From assembly GCA_905221605.1 (NCBI GenBank), contig CAJNDS010000312.1, positions 77,001 to 141,000 of the forward strand: 64,000 bases of DNA. Reading direction: 5' to 3'. Position 1 is the stretch's first letter; every line of letters begins with the position of its first letter. Shown here piece by piece: positions 47,942 through 59,399 of the stretch. A model generated the notes under the pieces. It saw nothing but the letters and a program-made list of their open reading frames with translations. It made no database searches and was not told where the DNA came from. The stretch is from Symbiodinium natans. Taxonomy: Eukaryota; Sar; Dinophyceae; Suessiales; Symbiodiniaceae. The position numbers and the translations under genes were made by a program.

Positions 47942-48222
47942 GAGTCATAACCACCACTAGAATCACTAGAACAGACACTAGCACCTCTCATGGGGCAGCG
48001 CTCCGTATGCCGTTTGTTTCTGTCTTCGGAAAACACGTACGAGCCTAGTCTGAGTAAGAGTGATCCGGATGCGTCATCATGCAAAGGGCATCCTGTAGCC
48101 CGTGATTGCGAACAGTTTCCTGTAGCCAAGACATCCCGAATCGCAGGACGGTTGTGACGTTCTCTGAATTAACATTAGACAGCCCGGCAGGCCCGGCAAT
48201 CATGTCACTTGCCTGTAGTGGC
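47938..48222 (-). CDS. Possible 5' exons of the dsRNA-binding gene
   Basis: A minus-strand frame (48129 to 47938) contains LRLGSYVFSEDRNKRH and ends SSDSSGGYDS at a TGA overlapping the next ATG by ATGA. Further up, a second frame from an AG|G acceptor near 48222 reads ASDMIAGPAGLSNVNSENVT, then TVLRFGMSWLQE. These may be alternative or earlier exons. How they join the 325-residue frame is unresolved (one splice or a one-base shift). Confidence 0.3.
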
Positions 48223-48895
48223 AGGTCAATGGCGCCGGCAGAGCGGAAGTCAAGAACGTGAGTCCACCTCGACATTCGCAGGCATGAAACAAACCTCTCT
48301 CAAGAATTCCGGCTCGAGGCTCTTGCGCTTGCTGACCGAGCCGACTCCGCAAAGCACCTGGCGCGGTCTTCTCTGGCTTCGGATGCATTATGTGTGTCTT
48401 GCGAACAGACCTCTAGCAAGTGCAGACACTGGGAAAGAACGGCGCAAGCGCTGCTTCTCATTCTAACAGGCAAGGTCTCCCTCTACTGCACGCCTCTCTT
48501 TTCGATAGTCTCCAATGCGCAAAGAAGCGATCATGATGACAAATGCTCACAAATCAGCTTCGGAAGGTCAAAACCTCAGATCCTCAAATCTCCACAGCAT
48601 ACGTTCTGGTAACATTGGTGTGCAGCCTGGGCTGCAGCTCAGCTGCTTTTGGGGTGTGAGTGCAGTACACGGACCCTCCATCTCAAAACAGACTGACACG
48701 GCAGCAGCGCACGGGTCCTGCAGCAAAGCTACCCATAGTTTCCAAGCGTATGAAACCTATCGGCATCAACGACACTGGAAGGAAACGGGTCAGCTTGCGA
48801 CAGCTAGGTTACATGAAGCTTTGCTGCACGTTCGTTGCATGTCATTGCGGTAGAGTGGCCTGTTTCCAAGCAAACATAGACATAGACTCTCACTC
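48223..48895. other. No gene recognised
   Basis: Nothing with a domain or consistent splice borders. Confidence 0.4.
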
Positions 48896-49134
48896 TCAGC
48901 TCTCCACAAACTGGCGATGCCTGTGTTTTGAAATGGAGCTGCTTTGAAGGCCATAAGTGACCGTTTGGGACCAGCACAGCTCGTACTTTAAATGGGAGCC
49001 TCCAACCACTCTTATAGTCTTTATCAACCACCTCGAATGCCTTCCAAATGCCCTGGCTTCGGCATTCCAGATGGCATCGCACATAGATCCAAAGGCCACC
49101 TGCTCTTCGATAAGCATTGACTGACCGACTTTAC
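48896..49134 (-). CDS. Probable exon, unknown product
   Basis: Begins after TCAG|G and reads KVGQSMLIEEQVAFGSMCDA, then IWNAEARAFGRHSRWLIKTI. The frame stays open to a TGA at 48896. The 3' border is not fixed, and a second frame is also open from about 49080. No family was recognised. Confidence 0.35.
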
Positions 49135-50084
49135 CTGATTTCGGATGCACCGGATGCAAACAAGATCTGCAAGGACCCGCGCACCTCTACAACTCCACGG
49201 CTCTACGGAGCCGCATTTGCTCCTGTGCAAGCCCAGGAGCTGCTCTGAGCACGCAAAGCCGATCACAGCTTTGACAATTGGCTCTGATATTGTGTGACTC
49301 CCCGTCTCTGTTCGGCAGGAGTCTGGAGATGCAAATGCTAATGCATTGCATCATTAATCAGCTGGCATATGGCTCGGAGGCTGCAGACTTGTCGCATCGC
49401 CTTTCAATGAACTTCAATCCCCATGAGAACAGCACAGGCATATTATACTTTACGACTTCACGGCTCTGGCCTCCCCGGGAGCAAATCCCTGCACTGGCAC
49501 ATCTCTAAGTCCAGCCTCTACGAGCCCCGAGTGGCCAAGCTTCTGACATCATCTGACACTTGCTTTTTGACAGTTGATAGCCGGATGAGCAAATCTGTCC
49601 GACGACAAGCTGCAATACCCTGCAAACTGCAATGCCTGCAATGGCAAGTTTGTAATGGCAATTTTGCAAGTTTGCAATGGCAGGTCTGAGGACATTCGGG
49701 CAAGGGTCAGCTGGAGGGCTTTCTTGGCTGGCCTGCGAATTCAGATGGCGCTGAGAGAAAGCGAAGGAGCCCCCCTGATCAAAGCTGCGGCAATGTCTGA
49801 TCGGCTGTCAGCCTGTGGCACAGTGGCCCAGACAAAGCATGGCTGCCGGAGATTGTACCAGCCGTGCTGCGAATCTTATCAAATCTTATCAATGTACCCA
49901 CTCTGACCTATCTCACCCCAATCAACCTATTCAATCCAACCAATCGCAAACAACTACACTACGCCCGAGCTCGCTCCTGTACGCCGGGCGGTCCATCAAA
50001 CACGAATGGTGCCTTGCAGCGACACATTGCCCTGCATTGGCCAGTCTCATTCTAAAACCCGACAGCCACTTTACGCAGCTTTGA
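49135..50084. other. No gene; short GCAATGGCA repeat
   Basis: 49627-49682 carries a small tandem of TGCAATGGCAAGTTTG-like units. Otherwise featureless. Confidence 0.4.
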
Positions 50085-50455
50085 AGCAGTGAGCTCGATA
50101 ATTGTGAGGCCAGCGCATACAGTGCAGTGCCCACAAATGGAGCTTTATCTTTCACAGACACGTTTTCCAGGTGCGCCCTATCAACCTGCCTCCACGATTC
50201 GTTGAGCATTGCTATGTCTGGAAAGAAGGCATGCTGCACGGGGCCATAGTTGCAATATTTATGGTTGCCGCTTCATGCAGCACGGTACGTCGACTTGCCT
50301 TGGAGAAGATCTCCAAGGAACACTTCCAGAGCGCTTGATTCTCTTGCGCAAGCGCAGCCCTCCTTCGAGTTAGAGTCGAAAATCTTTAGCCTTGGGCCAG
50401 CGAGAACTCTTAAACCCACCGCTTTGGTGGATGGCCTCCTTGCTGGCTTCTGCAT
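50085..50455 (-). CDS. Two probable exons or C-terminus, unknown product
   Basis: From an AG|G acceptor at 50185 the minus strand reads VDRAHLENVSVKDKAPFVGT, then ALYALASQLSSSLLQS. Further upstream (50455 to 50273) another frame reads AVGLRVLAGPRLKIFDSNSK, then ESSALEVFLGDLLQGKS to a stop. Both are protein-like but unassigned; they may belong to one gene. Confidence 0.3.
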
Positions 50456-53367
50456 ACACAGGGCACTTCCAAAAGTGCATTTCAGCTCGTGAGTGCGCGT
50501 GGATTTGCACGCAAAGTGGTGCGCAGCTTACTCCTGTGAATTCAAGACCACAATGCCATCTGAGAGCAAATGTAACTATAGCTCTGAAACAGCCAGTCGA
50601 GCTGCGAGAGATTGCTGCCAACCCGAGCGGTATTAGCTGGACTCTTAACCACTGAAACGCTCAATGCGTCTCCAAGTCTCTTGTGGACGAGCAATTTGGC
50701 ATGCTTCTGTCAGAGGGTTCCATGGATTTCTGTATGAATTGTGCACCCCGTTCAATGATTTTGTGCACGACCCAGATCTTCTGCTATCGATCTCAGGCCG
50801 CGACTACTATCGACTACTCTTGCTCACAGTAGGAAGCCTACGACTGCTAAGCCTTTATCCCGAATCCACGGTCTTTTTAGGAAGTCGAAAGGACCCTCTG
50901 CATCTGGTAAAAAACACTGTTGCCCAGAATCGAGAACAGCGCTGACGGCTCTGATATGCTCTGACCGAGCGTGGAAGGCGGAAATCAAGGCTTAGGGCTC
51001 CAATATCAATCAGGCTGCGATCAATTGCTCAATGACACATGAAGCTCAGGCTGTGCGAATGTCAACTTGAGAGCATGGCGGACGAAAGCATCGCGCCTGC
51101 TAAGAAACAAACGAACAGGCAAGCGTCCCATGCACCAAAAGATACCAAAAGAGCACATGTGCGAGAACATCCGTGTGTCAACATCATACAAAGCCTGTCC
51201 TATGTAAGCTTGCGTTGTACGGTTCAAGAAGAAGCCTCGGGCGGGGGGGTGAGACCCTCCCCCCCCACTCCCCCACCCCTTACCCCTCCCTTACCCCTTA
51301 CCCCCAACCCCCCCTTACCCCCCCCCCCCTTGCGCCCCCCTTACCCCCCCCCCCCCCGCCTCCCCTAATCGCCCGAGATTGAGGCCCTGGAGTGCGGCTT
51401 GTCCCAAAAGAACATTTGTAAACAAGAACTCCAGCAAGCTCCAAGAAAGCTAGCTTTTGTGACATATGTCAACTCAGTCAACTCATATACCTGAAGCAGC
51501 GCGCTCAGCAATCATCCCAGCTCAGGGAAACACCAGGGAACACGACCTCCTCTAGTCTTAGAGTCGCTTCTCAACCCAAAGGTGTCGCGCTACTAAGCAG
51601 GCTCCCTGTCTTGCTCTCAAGGCGTCATACTGTGACTTGGTTTCGAAAACTGCGTCCATGACATGCCCCTTAACTGCACGTGTCGAGACCTTGTGATTGC
51701 GTCACTTCCAAACTTGTTTGATGTGCACGTTGTTGTGGAAAGCTTCACTTTTGACTTCGGCAGCCATGCTGCAGGCTTGGCGCTGGCCTCCAGTGTTTGC
51801 TTTTGTGTTTGAGTGCTCGAATGTCACTACCCATGCAGATGCCTTAGCAGATTCCACCTTCCAGGAAAGGGATCACGGTCCTGCTCGGAGACGTCATATT
51901 GACTGCACAAGCACGGGGCAACACATCCGGAAACAGCAGCGGCTGATAACGATGATTCAGGTCCTACAACGGGTGGTGAAGATGGCCTATAGCTTTTTCG
52001 GTAGTAGTTGAAACAAATTTAATGTCTCTGAGCACATGAATCCAAAGCCGCATGGATCTTCTTCAGGACTCTTGCAAGCCTCTGAACAACCCAAATGCCA
52101 TGTGGCCAGCACATGCCACACCGTGCTTTTGAAGGACCCTTGGGACCGAGACACTACACGCTTTGTACATCGAGCGGCTCACAGGCCGCTTTCTGCCTGG
52201 GTAAAAGCGGGCAGAGGCCACAGGGGTCTATTAGCTGCTATGTTGGAAATAACAAGCCAACACCGAAGACAATGACTCATGGCAAACCCTTCGATTCCAC
52301 CCCTGAGGCCGCGTCTGCCTCGACTTCTTTCCAGCGCTGCCCTTCTCGAGGACATTGAGGACATTGGCAATCTTCACCTGGGCATTTCCAAAAAATCGGA
52401 AAACTTCAGCATTAAGCACGAGGACCCTTAGGCAACGAGCTTTCCACTCAGTGCAAGCACCGGCCGTCCCTCAATTGTCGCAGTACATACGGCTCCTGAT
52501 CATTCGGAAAGAAAACGTGGAAACGTGAAGGGACAGCCATGCCTACATTTAGGAATGGATAAAATCAGATCTCGCTGAATAAGCCATGTTCAAGAAAGCT
52601 GATATAAGCCGGCCCAAACCCTGTTAACCCCTACAGCTCGCTTGCAGCCGAATCACCACATATGAAGTGCTCGGTGAGACAGCGAATCCGACCGCGGTCT
52701 TCAAAATGCTAGTCATCTCTTGAATTGTCATGGATGCACACCACACACATATCTCCTTGTCTTGGCCAAGAGCTCTGCTCAGAACAGCGAAGGGGCTAAA
52801 CATGATGAATTACGTACAAACTTGCCACATCACATCCGATTGGTCTAGACATCAACTGGCGCCCGGTAGGCGTACTTCGGTTGGCAAAGATGTACCATAT
52901 GCCATGTCAAATATGTCAAACACAAGAGTGCGCATGTTCGCACAAGCAGAACTTCACTAACTTTTCAGATCTGCAGCCATCCAGAGCTCTGGAGCGATTT
53001 TCGTGACCGGCTTCCTGCCCAGGATACCTGGAGCTTTGGACCACATTCGTGCATCGTTGAGATCAGCCTCTGGGAATTGGGGAAAGTGAGCAGAACTGAG
53101 AGAAGAACTCGGGTTCGCGTGTTTTACCTCCACAGCCACGCCGGCTACGCAACTACTGTGCTCATTGTACAGCAACATCCCTCAAAATGGAAGAGCAAAG
53201 AAGAGCAATCAGGCACATCCCAGCCCCAGAGCGAAACGCAAAATAACAGCGCATTGAAGCTACCTAATTGTCACGGTGCCAGGTAGAAAGAAATCGGGAT
53301 TCGCATAGCGGATCACAGCGAGCAAAAGCATGTAGTGCACTGCAATGCACACTTCGACTGCACACAG
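50456..53367. other. No gene assigned; C-rich tract at 51241-51361
   Basis: A C/T-rich minisatellite of CCCCTTAC-type units spans 51252-51361. Near 53.0-53.1 kb a minus-strand stretch reads FPEADLNDARMWSKAP before a GT donor and may be a 3' exon. 52.2-52.42 kb has two competing frames. Confidence 0.3.
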
Positions 53368-54090
53368 CTAGAGGCGTGATGGCGGCCACTTCTGCTTGAA
53401 TTCCACCACAAACTGCCGAAATCTCTGCGATCCCACGTTAACAAGACCGTGGACTGGATATGGTGGGTGCACATGTACAAACGTCAGTTGCCCGGCTTCC
53501 TGTCGTGAAACCGGCCCTTTGGGCTTTCCTTGCTCGTCTAAGGCGATCGTGTCACTGGCTAGGATGTTCAAGAAGAAATAGTCTCGCAGATGGCGGTGCA
53601 CATGGCATTCTGCCCCCGCTTCAACCTCGAAGGCCCAAACACAGACGAGTGCATTCTCGACTAGGAGCTTTGTCCCAACGTCACTGCGAACACCGTCACC
53701 GTGCTCGCATGCCGTCTTGCTCTGTCCCATGTGCCCAGTGTGTCCGAACACTTGCACAGCAAAGAACGTGCCGTCCACACTGCGCAACCTGATTTCTTCA
53801 CTTCGGAAGGGCTCCCAGCTGGCGTACAACTTGCCGTCTGCAACTCTCAGGATTGACTTCGAATTCTCCTCTTGGACCACGCCCGGCCCCGCCGAAAGGA
53901 GAAGAACCGGTCCATCCACAGAGGCGAGGGTGATGCTCTTCGAAGTGTCCAGGAGGTACACTGCACATCGCTCGTTGCGCATCATTGCCATGTCAGCAGG
54001 GCGTGAGTTGTAGGCAATTGGTAGGCAATTGGTATCGCAGTGCATTGAAGTGGGGGATCTCAGACGTAGGAAATAACGACGTCGGAGCAT
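53368..54090 (-). CDS. Cupin-like protein, uninterrupted ORF
   Basis: A 240-residue frame. The C-terminal part has a small beta-barrel signature. Residues 152-176 read WAFEVEAGAECHVHRHLRDY (the G...HxHxH of cupin motif 1, with His163, His165 and His167 as candidate metal ligands). Residues about 205-231 read VHVHPPYPVHGLVNVGSQRF, then RQFVVEF (the PxxxHxxxN.G of motif 2). The glutamate usual in motif 1 is replaced by Asp170 in HRHLRD. The N-terminal third is Arg-rich and may be untranslated; Met35 is an alternative start. There is no intron across 720 bp, in contrast to the kinesin and dioxygenase genes. Function could be metal-dependent dioxygenase, isomerase or ligand binding. Confidence 0.5.
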   Translation of the reverse strand: MLRRRYFLRLRSPTSMHCDTNCLPIAYNSRPADMAMMRNERCAVYLLDTSKSITLASVDGPVLLLSAGPGVVQEENSKSILRVADGKLYASWEPFRSEEIRLRSVDGTFFAVQVFGHTGHMGQSKTACEHGDGVRSDVGTKLLVENALVCVWAFEVEAGAECHVHRHLRDYFFLNILASDTIALDEQGKPKGPVSRQEAGQLTFVHVHPPYPVHGLVNVGSQRFRQFVVEFKQKWPPSRL

Positions 54091-54968
54091 GTGATTTGGG
54101 GAGGCGGTGGAAGCAGCATTAGCGGCAACAAGCAGCTAAGGGTAGATACTACTTGCTAAAAGCAGCTACAGGCAACCATAGAAAAGCCAGCTCTAGGCTA
54201 GAACCTCGTGGCCGCAGACGGAAGCAAAGCAGAGTTGACATGGCAAGGAAGAACGTCGGGCCCAAAGCGCCTAAGGCCAAGGTGGTGGGCTGGCAGGGGG
54301 CATGGTCAGGGGGTAAGCCTTGACTCTTCATGCTTCCCGGTGCCTCCCTTGTGCGAAAGAGGGCCGTTTGTGAGCCGTGTTGAGCTCCCCCGAGATCTGC
54401 CGAAAACGAACCAAAAAAGACCTTTTTTCTAGTTGAGCGAGGCCGGAATTGTAACTTCACTCCAGCAAGAGCCATCGGACATCTTACACCTTCAGCAGGT
54501 GACCCCCACATCTCGAACTTGCCTAACTTGATTCAACTTGATTTAACTTCTGAGTTTCCGAGGAAAGGAAAGGTCACCGGAGAACTAATGTACTCAAAGC
54601 TGCGCTTCAGAGAGACGTTGAAGCCTCCCCAGGTCTCGTCTGGGCGCACTCCCCACACCGACCGCGCCTGCAAGGCACTTCAAGGAACTTCGCCAACCTT
54701 CGCCTTCAGCCGTTAGATGTCGTTGTTTTTCGTGAAGATTTTAGTCCTTTGATCTGGGCTCGTGCTTCGCGGCACCTTGTAAAGGACGTAGGTGGTCGCG
54801 ATGAGTTGCAAGATCTGCGTTTGGTTGAGGCGGCCGAGCACTTCACATCGTTCAGGCTCACTGTGACCTCCAGCTGTCGGTGGACCCGGTGGGCCCTCAC
54901 ATGTTGAGGCTCTACAGCGTGTGGAAAGGCTAAGGGAACAAGCATGCCACAAGATGCCACAAGTACGT
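54091..54968. other. Unresolved; possible coding at 54.71-54.89 kb
   Basis: Minus-strand frame EVLGRLNQTQILQLIATTYV, then LYKVPRSTSPDQRTK ends at a TAA (54713). The plus strand over the same bases is also open, so this is not called as a gene. On the plus strand, ATGGCAAGGAAGAACGTCGG at 54239 opens a short lysine-rich frame. Confidence 0.3.
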
Positions 54969-55172
54969 TCAGGTGAGCTGCGGCCGGAGACTAACGAGCT
55001 TCCCAGGAGGTTGGGCAGAGGTCCGACTCGTAGTTCCTGCTAAGGCGTTAAGATTTCCAAGAGCGAATTCGACATGTGTGGAAAGAGCACAGAGACTCCA
55101 GTGCTCCTCGGAAAGCTTGGCGCATCTGCCGTGCACTTTTGTAATGACCTCCAAGCCATCGTCCTTGCTCGC
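54969..55172 (-). CDS. Probable exon, unknown product
   Basis: After TGCAG|G the frame reads ASKDDGLEVITKVHGRCAKL, then SEEHWSLCALSTHVEFALGN. It remains open to a TGA at 54969; a donor inside the last 60 bases is likely. The sequence is protein-like with balanced composition, but no family was recognised. Confidence 0.4.
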   Translation of the reverse strand, partial: ASKDDGLEVITKVHGRCAKLSEEHWSLCALSTHVEFALGNLNALAGTTSRTSAQPPGKLVSLRPQLT

Positions 55173-56030
55173 CTGCAAGTGGTTGGCAAATGGTTAAGGC
55201 TGCGGAGACCACCGAACAGTGCACCGTTGCCATCCGTTGCCCGTTGCAGGCTGAGCCACGGTTTCTTGAAAGTTCGCTTGCTTCAACTTCCTCAGCCGCA
55301 GTTGGAGCACGGGACAACATGGAAGGACCTGCACTGGTTGCTGTGTTGATTGCAGAACTCGGAGGCCTTTGGTGTCCCACTCCGTTGTGGGCTTGCTACC
55401 CATCACCTATTCTCAGGCTCAGGAGTCAGCACTCCGTTTAGTCATGGTTTTTGCGATAATCCTTGAGCGCTTGAAAAATTGCGCACTCCTTTTGGGATCT
55501 CGAGTTTCCCGGCTTCCCAGGTTTCCCGCTCCTTTCACAACTCCACCTACAGCTGTGGCCATGCCATGGCCATGCCGCCATGGAGCTTCTGAAGCTCTGA
55601 CACCTGGTTGCGCAACGCCTTACGAGAACCAGGAATTGCAGAGGTTGTTTGGGGGGCAGGGGCAGGGGGGGGGGGGGGGCATTCTGCTACATATCTTTAA
55701 ACACACACACACACACACACAGAAATCAATACAGAGAGAGAGACGTAGCGGGCGTTTAGTCAAATAAATCGGACCTGTGTGCTTGGCTCAAGCTAGAGAA
55801 CACTACCTCCAGCTGCGAGGACCTAGCCTAGCTATGCCTCGCTGTCATCCAACGCACTCACTGCTTCAATCGTTCTCAATAATTACAGCTCGAAAAAAAC
55901 CAACACGAACCCATCTGCTCACTACGGGAGGTATTACACTCTTCTGACTCTTCTTGAGCCAGGCATCCTCACACGTTTTTGAATCCATGGAAGGCGAGCT
56001 CTGAGAACATCCTCTCTCCATATTGTCCTG
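55173..56030. other. No gene; simple repeats at 55.66-55.74 kb
   Basis: Poly-G (55665-55679), (CA)n (55700-55721) and GA (55733-55742). The decamer TTGGCTCAAG (55793-55802) equals the 3' end of the dinoflagellate spliced leader, which could be chance. Confidence 0.4.
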
Positions 56031-56036
56031 TTGGAC

Positions 56037-56463
56037 GAAAAGGGGAGGAGGGGAGGAGGGGAGGAGGGGAGGAGGGGAGGAGGGGAGGAGGGGAAGGAGG
56101 GGGAAGGGGGAAGAGGGGGAGGGCAAGAGGGCAAGAGGGCAAGAGGGGAAGAGGGGAAGAGGGGAAGAGAGGGGAAGAGGGGAAGAGAAGAAGAGGGGAA
56201 GAGGGGAAGAGGGGAAGAGGGGAAGAGGGGAAGAGGGGAAGAGGGCAAGAGAGAGGGAAGGGCAAGAGGGGAAGAGGGGAAGAGGGGAAGAGGGGAAGAG
56301 GGGAAGAGGGGAAGAGGGGAAGAGGGGAAGAGGGGAAGAGGGGAAGAGGGGAAGAGGGGAAGAGGGGAAGAGGGGAAGAGGGGAAGAGGGGAAGAGGGGA
56401 AGAGGGGAAGAAAGGGGAAGAGAATGAAAGAGAGAAGGAGAGAGAGAGAGAGGGAGAGAGAGA
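56037..56463. repeat. Purine minisatellite, GAGGGGAA 8-mers
   Basis: GGAGGAGG units (56040-56100) pass into about 35 tandem GAGGGGAA octamers up to about 56415, then GA repeats to 56463. Because the unit is 8 bp, every frame is open and repeats every 24 bases, giving false frames on both strands. Confidence 0.95.
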
Positions 56464-56589
56464 GAGAGAGCGAAAGTGCATCTCTACAGAGCCACAGCGG
56501 GTCTTCTTCCAAACTACTGTTTCGGGGAAACTGGAACCCGAAACTGCCAACCCGAAATGTCAAACAAAAACCTGCAAGGCTTAAAGGAG

Positions 56590-56610
56590 AGTGCGAGAGC
56601 CAGCGAGAGC

Positions 56611-56642
<32 letters not shown>

Positions 56643-56670
56643 GAGAGAGAGAGAGAGACAGAAACAAAAA
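56590..56670. repeat. (GA)n microsatellite
   Basis: GAGA/GAAAGA run with occasional AAAG, separate from the octamer block above. Confidence 0.9.
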
Positions 56671-59040
56671 ATTGAATCTAAGAGATGAGGACAAACTAGA
56701 GCTGTTGGGGGCTCACAGGAAATATGAGGCAGTGCAAGGGAAATGACAGGGAGATGATTGGAGGCCATCAGAAAGAGACGATGAACCCTGGAGCCTAGAG
56801 CATTTCAACGACGTTCTTGCATTTGTCGGCACGATGCGTCTTCGCCAAGGCTGATCCATCTGAAAGTGAATCTCAACCGGTTCTTCTCACCCAAACAATT
56901 CAAAAATCTGTATCATATGCACTAATGCCTCTCTACATTCTTTACGTGTAGATTGCAAGCCTCTGTATCATCTGTACAAGATGAAGATATTAATCCATTT
57001 TCTTTCTCATATGTAACTTAAAGCCCTCCTTCTCGAATCCACGTGTTCCTTGAAAAACCACGGGCGAGCATGAGCACAGGTAGGTTCGGAAGCAGGCATG
57101 GTCAGAACAGGCATGTGGTCGTTGTCGATAAGACTTGCCGCCAGGAATTCAACCTCTACCTGCTCCATAGTTTGATGGCTCTATTTCCTCTAGACGCGAA
57201 TACGAAACCTCTGTTTCCTCAACTTGTTACGAAGACAGCCTCCGCCTCCAGCTCACGAAAACCTGTCTTTCCTCATGCTTCAGTTGTTGGATTCTAGTTC
57301 GCGCGCAAACCTCTCTATGTTCTGATAAGAACAAAACGCATCAACAAGCTGACCCCATCTTTTTGGCCCATTCTCGCAATCATGACCGATTGACGGGTTC
57401 ATGAGCTAATAAAGGGCAGATGGTTGCCAAAATGATTGGGTTAATTAATGGGTTGATGGGCGCACACAGGGTTGACAGGATAGCTCTTTAATAAGGACTT
57501 GAGGGCTCATGGAACGCGACATGTACAAAAAATCAGGGACGGGGACACCCGGTTCTCAACAGGAATACGCAACACCAACACATGATTATGCTCACACAAA
57601 TCCAGGGACGGTTGTGACGAGCTCTTTTTGGTTGTGGTATGTCCGGTGTGACGCCATGCCGTTGCTGTATGCCTTGCCGACCCTACTTAACTCCCGCCCC
57701 ACCTCCGCTTCCTGCCCTCCATTGGATGGGCGTTTTGTTGGCAGGGCCCTGGGCAGTGAAGAGTTATGAAGGTTTCCACGGAGAGCACAGGCCCGGCACA
57801 AACAACGTTAAATCGGGGGAGGCCCCAGCCTCAGGCGCTTGACTACGGTTGGGGGTCAAAGAATAACCCACCTACTTTACTCCCTGGCATTCCGACGCCA
57901 AATTGTCGACCCCTTCGTTTGGTCCGAAGGCTCAGAAGCCCGTGACAGCCCGACTTCGGGGACCAGTGGCCCATAGAGTTCCCGCAGATCTCTAGCCAAA
58001 ACGTTTCCCTGAGGGGGGCTATCCCAACGGGTTCACTTACAGGGACGGGATTTGTCGCTATTTACAGGGTATACAGGGTTTGGTGGTTTGAGTGTGTTGT
58101 GGGCGGAAAAGGTTTTGGGAGCATTTTTGAGGTTCAGTAGGCAAGGTATAGGCACGAGAGTGGGTTGTCGTTGAGTTGCTTTTGCCTCTGCGGGTGCAGG
58201 CAGTTTAAAAGGGCCCCACCCCCAGTACCCAAAATGTGGGGGTTTCCGAAATTAGGGGTACCTTATGGGGGGTCCTTATCATAAGGGAAGCCAACACTAT
58301 TTGGGACTATATTGGGGACCCCGTATTTTCGTAAACCCCCTGGGTTTCGGTTTACGCTACATGTAGTTTTGGGGGCGACGAAAAACCCTGAACCCTAAAC
58401 CCTGAACCCCAAGCCCAGAAACTAAAACTTCTTGTGAACGGATTAGTGAGTGAGTCGTGGACCACTTCACTCAGAGTATTCCCCGAGCAAGAGTGCAAGC
58501 CCCACTCCCTCAACCTCAAACCCTGCAAGCCGAAACCAAGAAATCCCGACTTAAACAAAAGATTCTCAGAATCATCCCCGAACCGCAGAAAGGGCACGTA
58601 ATGACTTAGTGATTTTCGGATTTGTTCGTCCTTGAACGTAACCAACCCCCCCCCCCTCCCCCCCTCACCCCAAAATGAACCAAAAAAACAGCGACGAAAA
58701 CGTGTAGCGTGTTTTTGTCAATTGCGCCTCTGCGAAGGCACCGGGCTCAGAAGCAGTAAAATTAGAAGATTAACCCACGCAGGCCATGTTTCCAGGCAAC
58801 ACAGGTGCAGGCGACGTGCGTCATTCGAGAAGGCTGGGCCCCGAAACCCTCTAAAACCATCCCTGTAAGTGAACCAGTCTGCGGGGTTATGGATTCCACA
58901 TGGACCTCCTATGAACTGTAATGTTGGACCCGGTTTAGTGGGGGCCTCCTCCATTAAGTCAACTTGGCTGAATTATTCAGGGCATCCTGACTGTCCAGGG
59001 GTCCCTCTTTAAAGTCCAACGGTTCCCGAAATCCGGCATT
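56671..59040. other. No gene recognised
   Basis: 56.8-57.5 kb is AT-richer; 57.85-58.4 kb is rich in GGGGT/CCCCA strings with a short telomere-like CCCTGAACCCTAAACCCT at 58385-58402. No protein-like splice-consistent exon was found. Confidence 0.4.
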
Positions 59041-59078
59041 TTTTTGGGGCTTGTTTTCAACTAAGTTGAAAAAGCCGG

Positions 59079-59300
59079 GCCTTAAGATTTCAAAGGCCGA
59101 CCTCCTGAATTCCAACCGGCCCGAATATTTTCCTCTAAGGAAACCATTTGAAAAATTGGCGCTCAATCCGACAAGGAGCCCCGATTTGGATGCCGGGCTG
59201 GCCGGGCCTTATGATTTTAAAGTTCCAACCGGCCCGAAACCAATATTTCCTTTAAGGAAACCAGTTTAAAAATTGGTCCCCCTCAATCCGACAAGGGGGT
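59079..59300. repeat. Degenerate duplication, about 125-bp unit
   Basis: Two diverged copies (59079-59180 and about 59205-59300) share GGCCTTA.GATTT.AAAG, CCAACCGGCCCGAA, CTAAGGAAACCA and CTCAATCCGACAAGG in the same order. Confidence 0.7.
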
Positions 59301-59399
59301 GGTCCAGGGGCCCCCTCCGACCCCCAATAATGCGACGGATTCGGGACCCTGTTTAATGTCAAGGCCCCGGCCCGGGGGCTCCAAATTTGGAAAAGCCTA

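Noticed and set aside
53661-53843. Alternative frames within the cupin-like ORF
   Set aside because: Shadows of the 240-residue frame, without the histidine motifs.
55934-56675. 200-residue frames of Arg/Glu/Gly or Pro/Ser/Leu on both strands
   Set aside because: Produced by the 8-bp purine minisatellite, whose unit is not a multiple of three.
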